The notes beneath the pieces are model-generated. The model was not told where the DNA came from. It saw only the letters and a list, made by a program, of their open reading frames with translations, and did not search any database. Shown piece after piece: positions 1-7,547 of a stretch of DNA of 64,000 bases (position 1 is its first letter; every line of letters begins with the position of its first letter). The position numbers and the translations under genes were made by a program. The DNA is from RGIG3178 sp963674495 (lineage in GTDB: Bacteria > Bacillota > Clostridia > Christensenellales > QAND01): positions 1-64,000 of the forward strand of contig CAXXLG010000002.1 of assembly GCA_963674495.2 (NCBI GenBank), read 5' to 3'.

Positions 1-24
1 TATATCTTTTGATTTTCCATGCAT
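1..24 (-). CDS. 5' end of an unidentified minus-strand gene
   Basis: An AGGAG ribosome binding site (36-40 on the complement) lies 11 bases before an ATG at 22-24, and the frame stays open to the window edge (M-H-G-K-S-K-D-I). A good promoter lies just upstream at 134-162, which supports a real gene leaving the window. Only eight codons are visible, so no function can be given. A second in-line ATG at 18-20 is in another frame and farther from the ribosome binding site. Confidence 0.4.
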
Positions 25-133
25 TGTTTTGCTTTCTCCTATGACTTTTTTTGTGATTATATTGAAAAATACACAGAAACGGTTCTGCTGTACCATTTTA
101 TCTAGGCTTTATACAGTAATGCTCTTTAGAAAC

Positions 134-162
134 ATTTTATCACAAAAAGAAAACAAGCACAA
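134..162 (-). promoter_or_regulatory. Sigma-A-type promoter for the gene leaving the window at 24
   Basis: On the minus strand the -35 is TTGTGC (157-162) and the -10 is TAAAAT (134-139), separated by exactly 17 bases. The predicted start near 127 would give a leader of about 100 bases before the ATG at 24. The rest of the 25-361 space shows no coding signal on either strand. Confidence 0.5.
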
Positions 163-320
163 CTTAAATATAGAAATCATGGCTTGTAGCTGGTGGAGCA
201 TAATGTCCCAAAGAAGAACCACTTTGTCTTCGTGGGCGGGTTTGGGGCGCGAATTTCATTCTGATAAGCATACTTTATCTATGAATAAATTTTTTCACGC
301 GGCTTTACTTGTTTCATTTA

Positions 321-348
321 GCCCTCCATGTTTTTTAACATGGAGGGC
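321..348 (-). terminator. Stem-loop downstream of the ferredoxin gene
   Basis: A perfect 10-bp inverted repeat, GCCCTCCATG and its complement, encloses an 8-base T/A-rich loop, 13 bases after the ferredoxin stop codon. There is no clear T-run after it on the minus strand. It could be an atypical terminator or a 3'-end stabilising hairpin for the cupin-hcp-ferredoxin transcript. Confidence 0.5.
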
Positions 349-361
349 ACTTAAGTCCATT

Positions 362-550
362 CTATTCTACCGTAATTACGGAGACGGGGCAGCTCTCCGC
401 CGCTTCCTTCGCCGCTTCCACGGCAGAGTCAGGCACTGGATCCACATACACTTCCGCGAAACCATCGTCAGCCATACGAAATACCTCTGGACATATAGAC
501 TCACACAACCCACAGGATATACAGTTCTCTTTGTCAATAGTAGCTTTCAT
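362..550 (-). CDS. Single-[4Fe-4S] ferredoxin
   Basis: A 62-residue soluble ferredoxin. It has one cluster motif, C-I-S-C-G-L-C near the N-terminus with the fourth cysteine in E-S-C-P-V close to the C-terminus, and an acidic surface typical of clostridial one-cluster electron carriers. The start was placed at MKATID because the complement carries AGGAAAGGAG a few bases upstream; the longer open frame lacks such a site. It follows hcp with a 16-base gap in the same direction, so it is probably co-transcribed. The likely role is to pass electrons to the hybrid-cluster protein, as ferredoxin or rubredoxin partners do elsewhere. The electron donor itself cannot be told from sequence. Confidence 0.88.
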   Translation of the reverse strand: MKATIDKENCISCGLCESICPEVFRMADDGFAEVYVDPVPDSAVEAAKEAAESCPVSVITVE

Positions 551-566
551 CTTTCGAACTCCTTTC

Positions 567-2198
567 CTATGCATCCATGAACAATTGGATGTCGTCATCA
601 ACCGTACCGATACCAGCTATACCGAAAGTGTCAACCAATACTTTGGTCACGTTGGGCGATAGGAAGCCGGGCAACGTAGGGCCAAGGTGGATATTTTTCA
701 CGCCCAGGTAAAGCAGGGTCAGTAGCACGATAACCGCTTTCTGCTCATACCAGGCGATGTTAAATGCGATGGGCAACTCGTTGATATCATCCAGCCCAAA
801 CACCTCTTTCAGTTTGAGCGCGATCACTGCCAGCGAGTATGAATCGTTGCATTGCCCGGCATCCAGCACCCGCGGTATGCCACCGATATCCCCCAGTTTG
901 AGCTTGTTGTAGCGGTATTTGGCACATCCGGCGGTAAGAATCACGGTGTCCGTAGGCAACTTCTGCGCAAACTCGGTATAGTATTCCCGTGATTTCATAC
1001 GTCCGTCGCACCCGGCCATGACAAAGAATTTTTTGATGGCGCCGGATTTTACGGCATCCACAATCTTGTCGGCCAACGCTATCACCTGATTGTGTGCAAA
1101 ACCACCCACAATGCTGCCCTTCTCGATCTCGTCAGGCGCAGAAAGTGTTTTTGCAAGTGCAATAACAGGTGAGAAATCTTTTTTTCCTTCATCGTTCGCC
1201 GCGATATGCCGGCAGCCGGGATAGCCAGCCGATCCGGTGGTAAAGATTCGGTTTCTGATTTCGTCGCTTCGCGGCGGTACAATACAGTTGGTAGTAAAGA
1301 GGATAGGACCATGGAAGGTCTTGAATTCCTCCGTTTGCTTCCACCATGCATTACCATAATTACCTACAAAGTGGCCATATTTCTTAAACGCCGGATAGTA
1401 ATGCGCGGGCAGCATTTCGCTGTGGGTGTATACATCCACGCCGGACCCTTCGGTCTGATCAAGCAACTGTTCAAGATCGGCCAGGTCGTGGCCTGATATC
1501 AAAATGGCCGGATTCCCCCGTGTACCTATATTCACCTGCGTGATTTCGGGGTTGCCGTATTTAGCAGTATTGGCGCCGTCCAAAAGCGCCATTGCTTTGA
1601 CGCCGTACGCGCCTGTCTTAAGCGTTAGTGCCACAAGATCATCCGCAGACAGCGCGTTGTCCAGTGTCGCCGCCAAAGCCTCGTAGATAAAAGAGTAGAT
1701 GTCCGGCTCCTCTTTGCTTAGGTTGTACGCATGCTCCGCATACGCCGCCATCCCCTTTAATCCGTAGGTAATCAGTTCTCGTAGCGAACGCACGTCTTCG
1801 TTGCCCGTGGATAATACCCCTACGGTTGCAGCCTTTTCCAGCATGGATTTTCTGGAAATCACTTCAAAGGTAGCCGCATCATGCCAATCGCTCTTTTCAA
1901 CGCTTTGCCTTATTATATCGCGCACAGACAGCATCTTGTTGATTTTCCGCTCGATGGCATCCTCGTCAAAGTTCGCGTTGGTAATGGTCATAAACAGGCT
2001 GTTGAGCACTTGATAATTAATATCGCCAAGCGCTTTTATGTCCATCTTGCCTTGTGCTACAATTTCTGAAATGCCCTTTAGCGTATACATCAGAAGGTCT
2101 TGAAGTTTGGCTACTTCCTCAGTTTTCCCGCAAACACCACGTATTGTACATCCTTTTCCACCAGCCGTCTCCTGACATTGATAACAAAACATACTCAT
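567..2198 (-). CDS. hcp: Hybrid-cluster protein (hydroxylamine / NO reductase)
   Basis: A 543-residue cytosolic Hcp. The family carries a [4Fe-4S] cluster plus a 4Fe-2S-2O hybrid cluster, and reduces hydroxylamine to ammonia in vitro and nitric oxide in vivo. The N-terminal cysteine set (M-F-C-Y-Q-C-Q-E, then G-C and V-C) and the downstream hybrid-cluster ligand segments are all visible: I-S-G-H-D, T-T-N-C-I-V-P-P, Y-P-G-C-R-H-I, A-G-C-A-K-Y and D-A-G-Q-C-N-D-S-Y. Length fits the short anaerobe class of Hcp. The start was set at MSMFCYQ, with GAGGAGG eight bases upstream; the ten extra upstream codons overlap that ribosome binding site. It lies between a cupin gene (33 bases upstream) and a ferredoxin gene, and probably forms a nitrosative-stress operon driven from the promoter near 2617-2665. 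Confidence 0.95.
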   Translation of the reverse strand: MSMFCYQCQETAGGKGCTIRGVCGKTEEVAKLQDLLMYTLKGISEIVAQGKMDIKALGDINYQVLNSLFMTITNANFDEDAIERKINKMLSVRDIIRQSVEKSDWHDAATFEVISRKSMLEKAATVGVLSTGNEDVRSLRELITYGLKGMAAYAEHAYNLSKEEPDIYSFIYEALAATLDNALSADDLVALTLKTGAYGVKAMALLDGANTAKYGNPEITQVNIGTRGNPAILISGHDLADLEQLLDQTEGSGVDVYTHSEMLPAHYYPAFKKYGHFVGNYGNAWWKQTEEFKTFHGPILFTTNCIVPPRSDEIRNRIFTTGSAGYPGCRHIAANDEGKKDFSPVIALAKTLSAPDEIEKGSIVGGFAHNQVIALADKIVDAVKSGAIKKFFVMAGCDGRMKSREYYTEFAQKLPTDTVILTAGCAKYRYNKLKLGDIGGIPRVLDAGQCNDSYSLAVIALKLKEVFGLDDINELPIAFNIAWYEQKAVIVLLTLLYLGVKNIHLGPTLPGFLSPNVTKVLVDTFGIAGIGTVDDDIQLFMDA

Positions 2199-2231
2199 AA
2201 TATATTCCTCCTCATCATTATCACTCATGCA

Positions 2232-2546
2232 TCAACCCACAGGCGCGGGCGCTTTAACCACGATCAGCTCCAAGGTATCCGCATCCAAGTTCTTTACATT
2301 CATCTTGGTTTGAAAGGGGATCTTCAAAAGCGTTCCCGCCCCGTACTGGTGTACCTCTTGATCATTCAAACCGATGGAAAGCCGTCCTCGGACAACCGTC
2401 ATATATACGTTTGAATTGGAATAATGCTCCGGCAATCCTTCGTTCAGGTTAAAAACCATGTGCAGATAATGTACGTTTTCATCAAAAACAACTTTCTCTA
2501 CAGTCTTTTCGTCTTTTTTGGATAATTCAAAAACTTCCTCTACCAT
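2232..2546 (-). CDS. Small cupin-domain protein, first gene of the hcp operon
   Basis: A 104-residue single-domain cupin (beta-barrel). The two conserved stretches sit around H-Y-L-H-M-V-F-N and G-A-G-T-L-L-K-I-P. The core histidines that bind metal in classical cupins are only partly present, so metal binding is uncertain. No signal peptide or membrane segment is present. It is the promoter-proximal gene before hcp and ferredoxin, so it probably acts in the same nitrosative-stress response, perhaps as a sensor or a small-molecule binding protein. That role is inferred from context only. The start has AAAGGTG about 9 bases upstream. Confidence 0.75.
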   Translation of the reverse strand: MVEEVFELSKKDEKTVEKVVFDENVHYLHMVFNLNEGLPEHYSNSNVYMTVVRGRLSIGLNDQEVHQYGAGTLLKIPFQTKMNVKNLDADTLELIVVKAPAPVG

Positions 2547-2616
2547 AGATCAACACACCTTTGCTATTCGTTATCAGCCGTGCTCTTTCGGGAAAGCACA
2601 AATAACGGTTTCTATT

Positions 2617-2665
2617 CAAATTTATTGTACAGTGTGTCCCTGTGTAGATCTGTTGTATTTACAAC
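2617..2665 (-). promoter_or_regulatory. Promoter with Crp/Fnr-like palindrome for cupin-hcp-ferredoxin
   Basis: On the minus strand a -10 hexamer TACAAT lies at 2624-2629 with no recognisable -35. A perfect inverted repeat with 6-bp arms, GTTGTATTTACAAC, lies at 2652-2665. If transcription starts near 2617, the palindrome is centred about 41.5 bases upstream, the classical place for a class II activator of the Crp/Fnr family. HcpR, a member of that family, controls hcp in many anaerobes, but the regulator here is not known. The rest of the 2547-2962 space is AT-rich and shows no convincing gene. Confidence 0.5.
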
Positions 2666-2870
2666 GTATTTTCATAATATGAGAAGGATATCATTGATTA
2701 TTAATATAATAATATATGACAAGCAAGTATTAATAAATATGCTTGATTATTCAATTTTGCTGTTTCCCATCAGTAGCACCGCAAAAATTACTGTATTCAT
2801 TTCATCAATGCTTCCTTCGTACAATTATAAAAAGCTACAACTTCATCTGGAAATCATAGCTTATCGCTGA

Positions 2871-2895
2871 TAGAAACGGCGGGCATCGAGCCCGC
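2871..2895 (-). terminator. Hairpin downstream of the luxC-like gene
   Basis: A GCGGGC/GCCCGC stem with a 5-base loop (2879-2895), followed on the minus strand by the weakly T-rich CGTTTCTATC. It lies about 70 bases after the luxC-like stop codon and could end the lux-like transcript. A tRNA T-arm resemblance was considered and rejected. Confidence 0.4.
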
Positions 2896-2903
2896 GTTCA
2901 AAG

Positions 2904-2955
2904 CGCTGAAACACAGTTCCCCTATCCCCATAAGGGCGGTCGGGTAGAAATGGAT
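2904..2955. repeat. Interspersed ~65-bp repeat, divergent copy 1
   Basis: This segment aligns by eye with the copies at 5526-5589 and 15462-15526. A CACAG-TTCCCCTAT block is followed by a G-rich block GGGCGGTCGGGTAGA. It lies directly after the luxC-like stop codon. It is more diverged than the other copies. Confidence 0.4.
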
Positions 2956-2962
2956 TATATCC

Positions 2963-4252
2963 TTACTCCACCACCACGCGTTTGACATATCTTTTTAAAG
3001 CATATTCCCCGTCGTGTGGCATGCCGCAATAGGCATCCGCCATGTTTTCACCCTTTGAAACACGTACCACGCCCGCCTTAATCAGGCTGTGTTCAATCCC
3101 TTCCCGTTCCGATTCGCCGCATAACAGCGCCGCGGTCTGCAAATGGTTCTTGCGGGGTTTGAGCGCATGGATAATCCTATCTTTTGGCAGCGGTTTCACC
3201 CAGCAGTTTCGAAACAGCAGCGACGGGGTCAGAGCGCTGTCCCCATATGCCGTCACGCTACAACGATCCGTCCGATACATCGTGCCGTCACCCCGTAGCG
3301 TTCCAAGCTCCTCGGTATACCGGTTGAGCGTCACCTGCGCCAACACAGTCTGCGGCACATTTCGTTCGCCGCCATTTTGCGCCGCTTCGTCCAAAACGCG
3401 CAAAAAACGATGCGCAAACGCGCGAACCTCGTTAATATCGGCGCTATCCAAAAAGATGCCCTGGCAGGAGCTACACAAAAGCTGCTCTGTATCGCAGATG
3501 TGTTTGGCCAATTCATGCAACGCCTGGTCCGTCGTGCCCTCCTTGGTCGCGTAGGCAAAGCTTATCTTATGTCCCCACTCGATCAGCTTCGTATCCGGCT
3601 TGGACATTTGCCGTACCGCCGACACCGCCGCATCGCCGCCCCACACCACGATGGCATCTGCCACATCCGCCAGTTTGCGCATGCTTTGGATATCCTCTGA
3701 CGGGATGTCAAACGCATGGACGTACCCTGCCAGCGCGGGCTCGAATCCGATCAGCTCGTGTATCATCAATATAGAAATGCCGTCATCCAACCCGGGCAGC
3801 TTCAACAAATTAATGTTGCCGGTTAAAAGTCCCTCGATTACGCTGAACACCGGCAAGCCCTGCGTGTTGCCTGCGGCAATATGCAACAATACCCCTAACG
3901 GCGCCCAGTACTCCGTTACCCTCTCCTCCCGGTCAAGTGGCACAAGCGCCTCCCTTTGATCCGCATTTTCGCCAAACGACCTCTCCATCCATGCCGTAAG
4001 ATATGCCCGGCTTAACATCATCTTGGTCAGTCGCAATTGCTCCTTCGCCCGCTCTTGCTCGATGCCCATCTCCAACAGCAGCGGCAAGTGCTGCTTGTCA
4101 TTGAGCTTTTGGGACAATGCATCGCACGCGGCGATCACCTGCTGCGTGGAGATAGCGCCCTGTTGCAGCGTGTCGCAGATCATACATTGCAGATCGTCCA
4201 ACATGGCTATGGCCTTATCTCGTTCCATCAGTTTGCCAAAAATCAGATTCAT
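2963..4252 (-). CDS. LuxC-like acyl-CoA / acyl-protein reductase
   Basis: A 429-residue protein of the LuxC family (aldehyde-dehydrogenase fold). These proteins reduce a protein- or CoA-bound fatty acyl group to the aldehyde with NADPH. Visible features are the family block E-Y-W-A-P-L-G-V-L-L-H-I-A-A-G-N (about 114-129), the nucleotide-binding region V-V-W-G-G-D-A-A-V, and the candidate nucleophile cysteine in L-L-C-S-S-C-Q-G (about 258-264). The start ATG overlaps the stop of the luxE-like gene (ATGA), indicating translational coupling. No luxA or luxB lies nearby, so light production is not implied. Possible jobs are supplying a fatty aldehyde for an ether lipid or a natural product, or detoxification. 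The real acyl substrate is unknown. Confidence 0.82.
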   Translation of the reverse strand: MNLIFGKLMERDKAIAMLDDLQCMICDTLQQGAISTQQVIAACDALSQKLNDKQHLPLLLEMGIEQERAKEQLRLTKMMLSRAYLTAWMERSFGENADQREALVPLDREERVTEYWAPLGVLLHIAAGNTQGLPVFSVIEGLLTGNINLLKLPGLDDGISILMIHELIGFEPALAGYVHAFDIPSEDIQSMRKLADVADAIVVWGGDAAVSAVRQMSKPDTKLIEWGHKISFAYATKEGTTDQALHELAKHICDTEQLLCSSCQGIFLDSADINEVRAFAHRFLRVLDEAAQNGGERNVPQTVLAQVTLNRYTEELGTLRGDGTMYRTDRCSVTAYGDSALTPSLLFRNCWVKPLPKDRIIHALKPRKNHLQTAALLCGESEREGIEHSLIKAGVVRVSKGENMADAYCGMPHDGEYALKRYVKRVVVE

Positions 4253-5370
4253 GCGTCCGCCCCCTTCAATAGCTCCGCCGCGCCTGCGGCGCATGTCTTG
4301 ATGTCGCGCACACCCGCACGGCCCAACAGCTCGAAATACGGCGTCTCTATACCGCAGCCGCATGTCCTTCCTTCGTGCATCACGGCAAGATCATCCGTCG
4401 TCACACTGATCAGCGGCATGCTCAATACCAGCGGCGTGACAAAGCTCAACAGCCCCATCGTTCCGTAGGGTACGGGCTTGAGCGAACTTACGTCGCGCAC
4501 AATAGCGCGGCTGTAAACCGGGACGTGGAAATGCCCATTTTTGCATTTGCAGTACGGAATGGGATGCTCCACCGCGCTGTAAAACTCCAGACAACGCGAC
4601 CGGTCGATGCCCAGCGTCCGCTCTATCAAATTGAAAAACGCCTCCCGGTCGATCGCTTCGGATGAAAATTGCTTCCACCCGCCGCCCAACAAAACCTTGG
4701 AATGGCGGTTGAGCTTGAGGCGGATGTTGTTTTCATCCAGCGCTTTCACCAGAAAATACATATACGCCGGAAAACCCACAAACCGCACGGGAAACCCCTG
4801 CCGCGCGTATTTGAACAACGCTTTTTGAATCCCTTCCGTGTTGATCTCGTATCCGCTGCCCGTGTCACGAAGAGCGTATACGCGCTTGAGTGCGGGTGCA
4901 AATTTCGTTGTGCCGTACGCAGTCTTGACAGCGCCCATCTGGTTATGCTTGCTGGGCTCATATCCCAGCACGATGTAGTTGGTGGGCATGATGGATATCA
5001 CCTTGTGATACAAAAAGAACCGGATCATCATGCGGATGCCGGTATACAGTGTATCCTTGTCAAACACCACCCGGCTGCGCGATCCACTGGTACCGGATGA
5101 TGTCGCGTTGATTCTGGCGGTGTCCGGATCGATGGAAAATAGATCGTGCTTTTTGAAGTACAGCGAAGGGATAACGGGAATCCGATATAGATCGTCTTCG
5201 GTTTTCAGCGCATCCAAATGGAAATCGAAGTGTTCTAAGATGTCGGCATAGGACTGGCAGTTCTGTTGTTGCAGCGCAACGTTGCCCCGCACCGCGCCCA
5301 AAAACAACGGTGCAGCCCTTTGTATGTCATACGGCTTACAGCGCAAAAACAACCGCTTTCTCTGATCCAT
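4249..5370 (-). CDS. LuxE-like acyl-protein synthetase
   Basis: A 373-residue protein of the LuxE family, relatives of adenylate-forming ligases. These enzymes activate a fatty acid as acyl-AMP and pass it to a cysteine for reduction by LuxC. The adenylate-binding S-S-G-T-S-G-S motif is at about 91-97, and a Cys-rich C-terminal segment (T-C-G-C-G) lies near the end. The start has GAGGAGG 8 bases upstream; the longer frame has no ribosome binding site. It forms a two-gene unit with the luxC-like gene. A TATAAT box lies on the minus strand at 5416-5421, but no good -35 is visible. Confidence 0.82.
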   Translation of the reverse strand: MDQRKRLFLRCKPYDIQRAAPLFLGAVRGNVALQQQNCQSYADILEHFDFHLDALKTEDDLYRIPVIPSLYFKKHDLFSIDPDTARINATSSGTSGSRSRVVFDKDTLYTGIRMMIRFFLYHKVISIMPTNYIVLGYEPSKHNQMGAVKTAYGTTKFAPALKRVYALRDTGSGYEINTEGIQKALFKYARQGFPVRFVGFPAYMYFLVKALDENNIRLKLNRHSKVLLGGGWKQFSSEAIDREAFFNLIERTLGIDRSRCLEFYSAVEHPIPYCKCKNGHFHVPVYSRAIVRDVSSLKPVPYGTMGLLSFVTPLVLSMPLISVTTDDLAVMHEGRTCGCGIETPYFELLGRAGVRDIKTCAAGAAELLKGADA

Positions 5371-5525
5371 TCGCAAGCCTCCTCGTCCACAACAAATTGT
5401 CGATTCCACAGGGAAATTATATCATATATATCGGTTGTCCGGGGTTCAACTCCCTTTGCATTCAAGTTGTCCACGCTACAAACCTATACGTTTTCCCATC
5501 CCAATAGACGGCAGACAAGGATGTT

Positions 5526-5589
5526 GGTTGTTTAAAGGGCACTGCCCCTTGCTATACGTAACAGGGTGGCGGGTGGGTACAGATCACAC
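5526..5589. repeat. Interspersed ~65-bp repeat, copy 2
   Basis: Begins GGTTGTTTAAAGGGCACTGC and ends with the G-rich block GGTGGCGGGTGGGTACAGAT. The core GGGCACTGCCCC is partly self-complementary. It occupies the intergenic space between the divergent luxE-like and MFS genes. Related copies are at 7407-7472, 15462-15526 and 49671-49724. Nothing else is recognised in 5371-5673 apart from the possible -10 at 5416. Confidence 0.6.
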
Positions 5590-5673
5590 TGCACAAAAAC
5601 ACTTTAAAACCCCACGCTATTACTGTACACTAAGGATTAATCATAATTTTGCACATTCAACCGGGGGAATCTG

Positions 5674-6831
5674 ATGGGCATCAAAAAGCAACGACTTCTC
5701 CTATACATCGCCACCTGCTTCATGTGGTTTTCTCTCTATGTTTACGTACCAATCCTAAGTCCCTACGCAAAATCGATGGGGGCCAGCTACACCCTCGTCG
5801 GCGCGATTTTAAGTTCCTATGGCCTCATTCAGCTATGTATGCGCATCCCCTTTGGCGTATTGTCAGATGTCTTGAGCAAGCGCAAGCTGTTTTTATACTT
5901 CGGCAGTGCCATGGGCGGGATCAGTTCGCTGGGCATGTTTCTTTCGCCAGGCCCGCAACTGCTGCTCATATTCCGCGCCTGTGCCGGGCTGTCCGCGTCA
6001 ACATGGGCGATTTACATGATTGCCTACAACAGTTACTACGACCGTGAACAGCAACCACGGGCGATAGGTCTTGTCAACTCGGCATTGTATCTGGGCCAGT
6101 GCATCGCCACGTTGTTGGGCGGGCTCATTGCGCAGTATATCGGCGAGCGAGCGACCTTTGCCGTCGCCGCTTCCGCCGCCATCATCGGATTGCTTGTTCT
6201 GCTACGTTTGCCCGAACCCCACGCCCCAAAGCGTGAACCGATAAAATTTCAAAACTTTCTGGCGTTGTTTCAAAACAAAAACCTGCTGCTCTATTCGGTG
6301 ATGGGCATCATCATGCAGGCCGCGCTGTACACTGGTGCGTTTGGCTTTGTATCCAACATCCTTCGGGATATGGGCGCCAATAACTTCCTGCTCGGCCTTG
6401 CAACGACGCTATCCACCATCCCCGCCATCCTTTCATCATCCCTGTCCGGCACGTTTTTTAAAAAGACCCTCGGGCAGAAAAAGACGGTGCTGATCGGATT
6501 CGCGCTTTTATCCTTTACGCTGCTGGCCGTGGCTGCGGCCGATACCGTGATGGTCATCATGCTGCTCATGCTGGTCAGCGGCTTTTCAAAGGGCATGCTC
6601 CAGCCAGTATTGACATCGCTTGCCATCGCGGATGCTAAAGACAATCTTCGATCCACCGCCGCGTCATTTTTCCAGTCAGTTTACGGCATCGGTATGACGC
6701 TGGGCCCCATCGTGTCCGGTGCCATCGCGGACCACTTTTCTATGGCGGCCGCATTTGTAGCAATGGGCGCCGTTACCATGCTGGGATTCGTATTCGTGCT
6801 GATTAAAAAAGAGAACCAGGCGCAGCCATAA
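5674..6831 (+). CDS. MFS transporter
   Basis: A 385-residue integral membrane protein with about 12 predicted helices in two halves, of the MFS_1 drug-efflux or sugar-like type. The motif-A-like loop G-V-L-S-D-V-L-S-K-R-K lies between helices 2 and 3. The basic middle loop H-A-P-K-R-E-P separates the halves. The start has GGGGGAA about 5 bases upstream. Substrate cannot be assigned. The next gene, ppnP, is 56 bases downstream in the same direction and could share its transcript, but nothing in sequence ties their functions. Confidence 0.88.
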   Translation: MGIKKQRLLLYIATCFMWFSLYVYVPILSPYAKSMGASYTLVGAILSSYGLIQLCMRIPFGVLSDVLSKRKLFLYFGSAMGGISSLGMFLSPGPQLLLIFRACAGLSASTWAIYMIAYNSYYDREQQPRAIGLVNSALYLGQCIATLLGGLIAQYIGERATFAVAASAAIIGLLVLLRLPEPHAPKREPIKFQNFLALFQNKNLLLYSVMGIIMQAALYTGAFGFVSNILRDMGANNFLLGLATTLSTIPAILSSSLSGTFFKKTLGQKKTVLIGFALLSFTLLAVAAADTVMVIMLLMLVSGFSKGMLQPVLTSLAIADAKDNLRSTAASFFQSVYGIGMTLGPIVSGAIADHFSMAAAFVAMGAVTMLGFVFVLIKKENQAQP

Positions 6832-6887
6832 CAGGCACGCCTTGGCATATGTTCACGAAACAATCAATTTATTTTGGGAGGCAACAC

Positions 6888-7205
6888 ATGGATCAATTCG
6901 AACAGGTGACCGTTGTAAAAAAAGCAAACATCTATTTTAACGGGAACGTGACCAGTCATACCGTACTGTTTTCCGATGGCACAAAAAAGACACTGGGTGT
7001 CATTCTACCCGGAAAATATGAATTTGGTACCGCGGATAAGGAGCACATGGAAGTGCTATCGGGCACACTGTACGCCATGCTGCCCGGCAGCGACGCATGG
7101 GCGGCCTTTCAAGCAGGCCAAGCCTTTGAAGTCCCCGCCAACTGCCAATTCAAGGTCAAAGCGGATGCAGTGGCGGATTATTGCTGCTCATACATCAAGG
7201 CATAA
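6888..7205 (+). CDS. ppnP: Pyrimidine/purine nucleoside phosphorylase PpnP (YaiE family)
   Basis: A 105-residue single-domain cupin-like protein of the PpnP/DUF1255 family, which splits nucleosides to free base and ribose-1-phosphate. It matches the family pattern along its length: F-N-G-N-V near the N-terminus, then G-V-I-L-P-G-K-Y-E-F-G-T-A, M-E-V-L-S-G-T-L, and F-E-V-P-A-N-C-Q-F near the end. The start was set at MDQFEQ, preceded by GGGAGG at good spacing; thirteen upstream codons in frame are unlikely. A strong terminator follows at 7224-7262. The role is nucleoside salvage in the cytosol. Confidence 0.87.
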   Translation: MDQFEQVTVVKKANIYFNGNVTSHTVLFSDGTKKTLGVILPGKYEFGTADKEHMEVLSGTLYAMLPGSDAWAAFQAGQAFEVPANCQFKVKADAVADYCCSYIKA

Positions 7206-7223
7206 CAAAGTCCTTTAGAATAC

Positions 7224-7262
7224 GGACGCGGCTGTGAACTTCCCTCGCCGCGTTCTTCTTTA
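7224..7262 (+). terminator. Rho-independent terminator after ppnP
   Basis: ACGCGGC (7226-7232) pairs with GCCGCGT (7247-7253) around a 14-base loop, and TTCTTCTTT follows. Confidence 0.75.
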
Positions 7263-7406
7263 ATCCTCTCAAAGTGACTTGCCCATGCGCCGTCCTTTAC
7301 GTCGTCACCCTTGTCACCCCATGCGCTTCGATTGCCATAGCCATTCTTCATCAGCTTGACCACAAATCATCGAAGCGCTTTTTACGCGCCCAGCGCAGCG
7401 TATACG

Positions 7407-7472
7407 GGCGTTTCAAGGGGGGCTATGTCTCTTAAATACCGCAATTGGGCAGTGGGCGGGTATAGATAATCC
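7407..7472. repeat. Interspersed ~65-bp repeat, copy 3
   Basis: Resembles the copies at 5526 and 15462. GTTTCAAGGGGGGCTATGTC leads into CGCAATTGGGCAGTGGGCGG and then GTATAGATAATCC. It ends two bases before the -35 of the tetR promoter, so insertion or expansion of the element may have shaped this promoter region. Its CCGCAATTGGGC segment also resembles the start of the longer repeat at 10490 and 49424. The rest of 7206-7547 shows no firm gene. Confidence 0.55.
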
Positions 7473-7474
7473 TC

Positions 7475-7534
7475 TTTACATCACTCTTTCCAAGCGTTAC
7501 AATACGTATGACCATATTTGTTTTTATAGTCATA
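7475..7534 (+). promoter_or_regulatory. tetR-ABC promoter with downstream operator
   Basis: The -35 TTTACA (7475-7480) and -10 TACAAT (7498-7503) are 17 bases apart. Just downstream an inverted repeat, TATGACCATA (7507-7516) and TATAGTCATA (7525-7534), has 10-base arms with one mismatch and an 8-base spacer. A repressor bound here would block transcription start. The natural candidate is the TetR protein encoded immediately after. Confidence 0.6.
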
Positions 7535-7547
7535 GAAGGAGTCTTCC

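Noticed and set aside
29..580. Long plus-strand frame across the ferredoxin gene
   Set aside because: It has no ribosome binding site and no family features, and it runs antisense through the clearly real ferredoxin gene and its hairpin.
2700..2850. Short hydrophobic 17-codon frame on the minus strand
   Set aside because: The ribosome binding site spacing is too long, and no similar peptide or terminator supports it.
2871..2900. tRNA-like T-arm (GCGGGCTCGATGCCCGC on the minus strand)
   Set aside because: The 5-bp stem and 7-base loop look like a T-arm, but the loop is CTCGATG rather than TTCGANT, and no matching acceptor, D or anticodon arm can be placed at the right distance. A terminator-like hairpin is the simpler reading.
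5440..5470. tRNA T-arm-like GGGGTTCAACTCCC
   Set aside because: The stem is weak and no cloverleaf can be built from the flanking sequence.
7178..7420. Minus-strand frames with protein-like segments in the ppnP-tetR gap
   Set aside because: They lack a start signal and overlap the ppnP terminator and repeat copy 3. They may be relics but cannot be supported.
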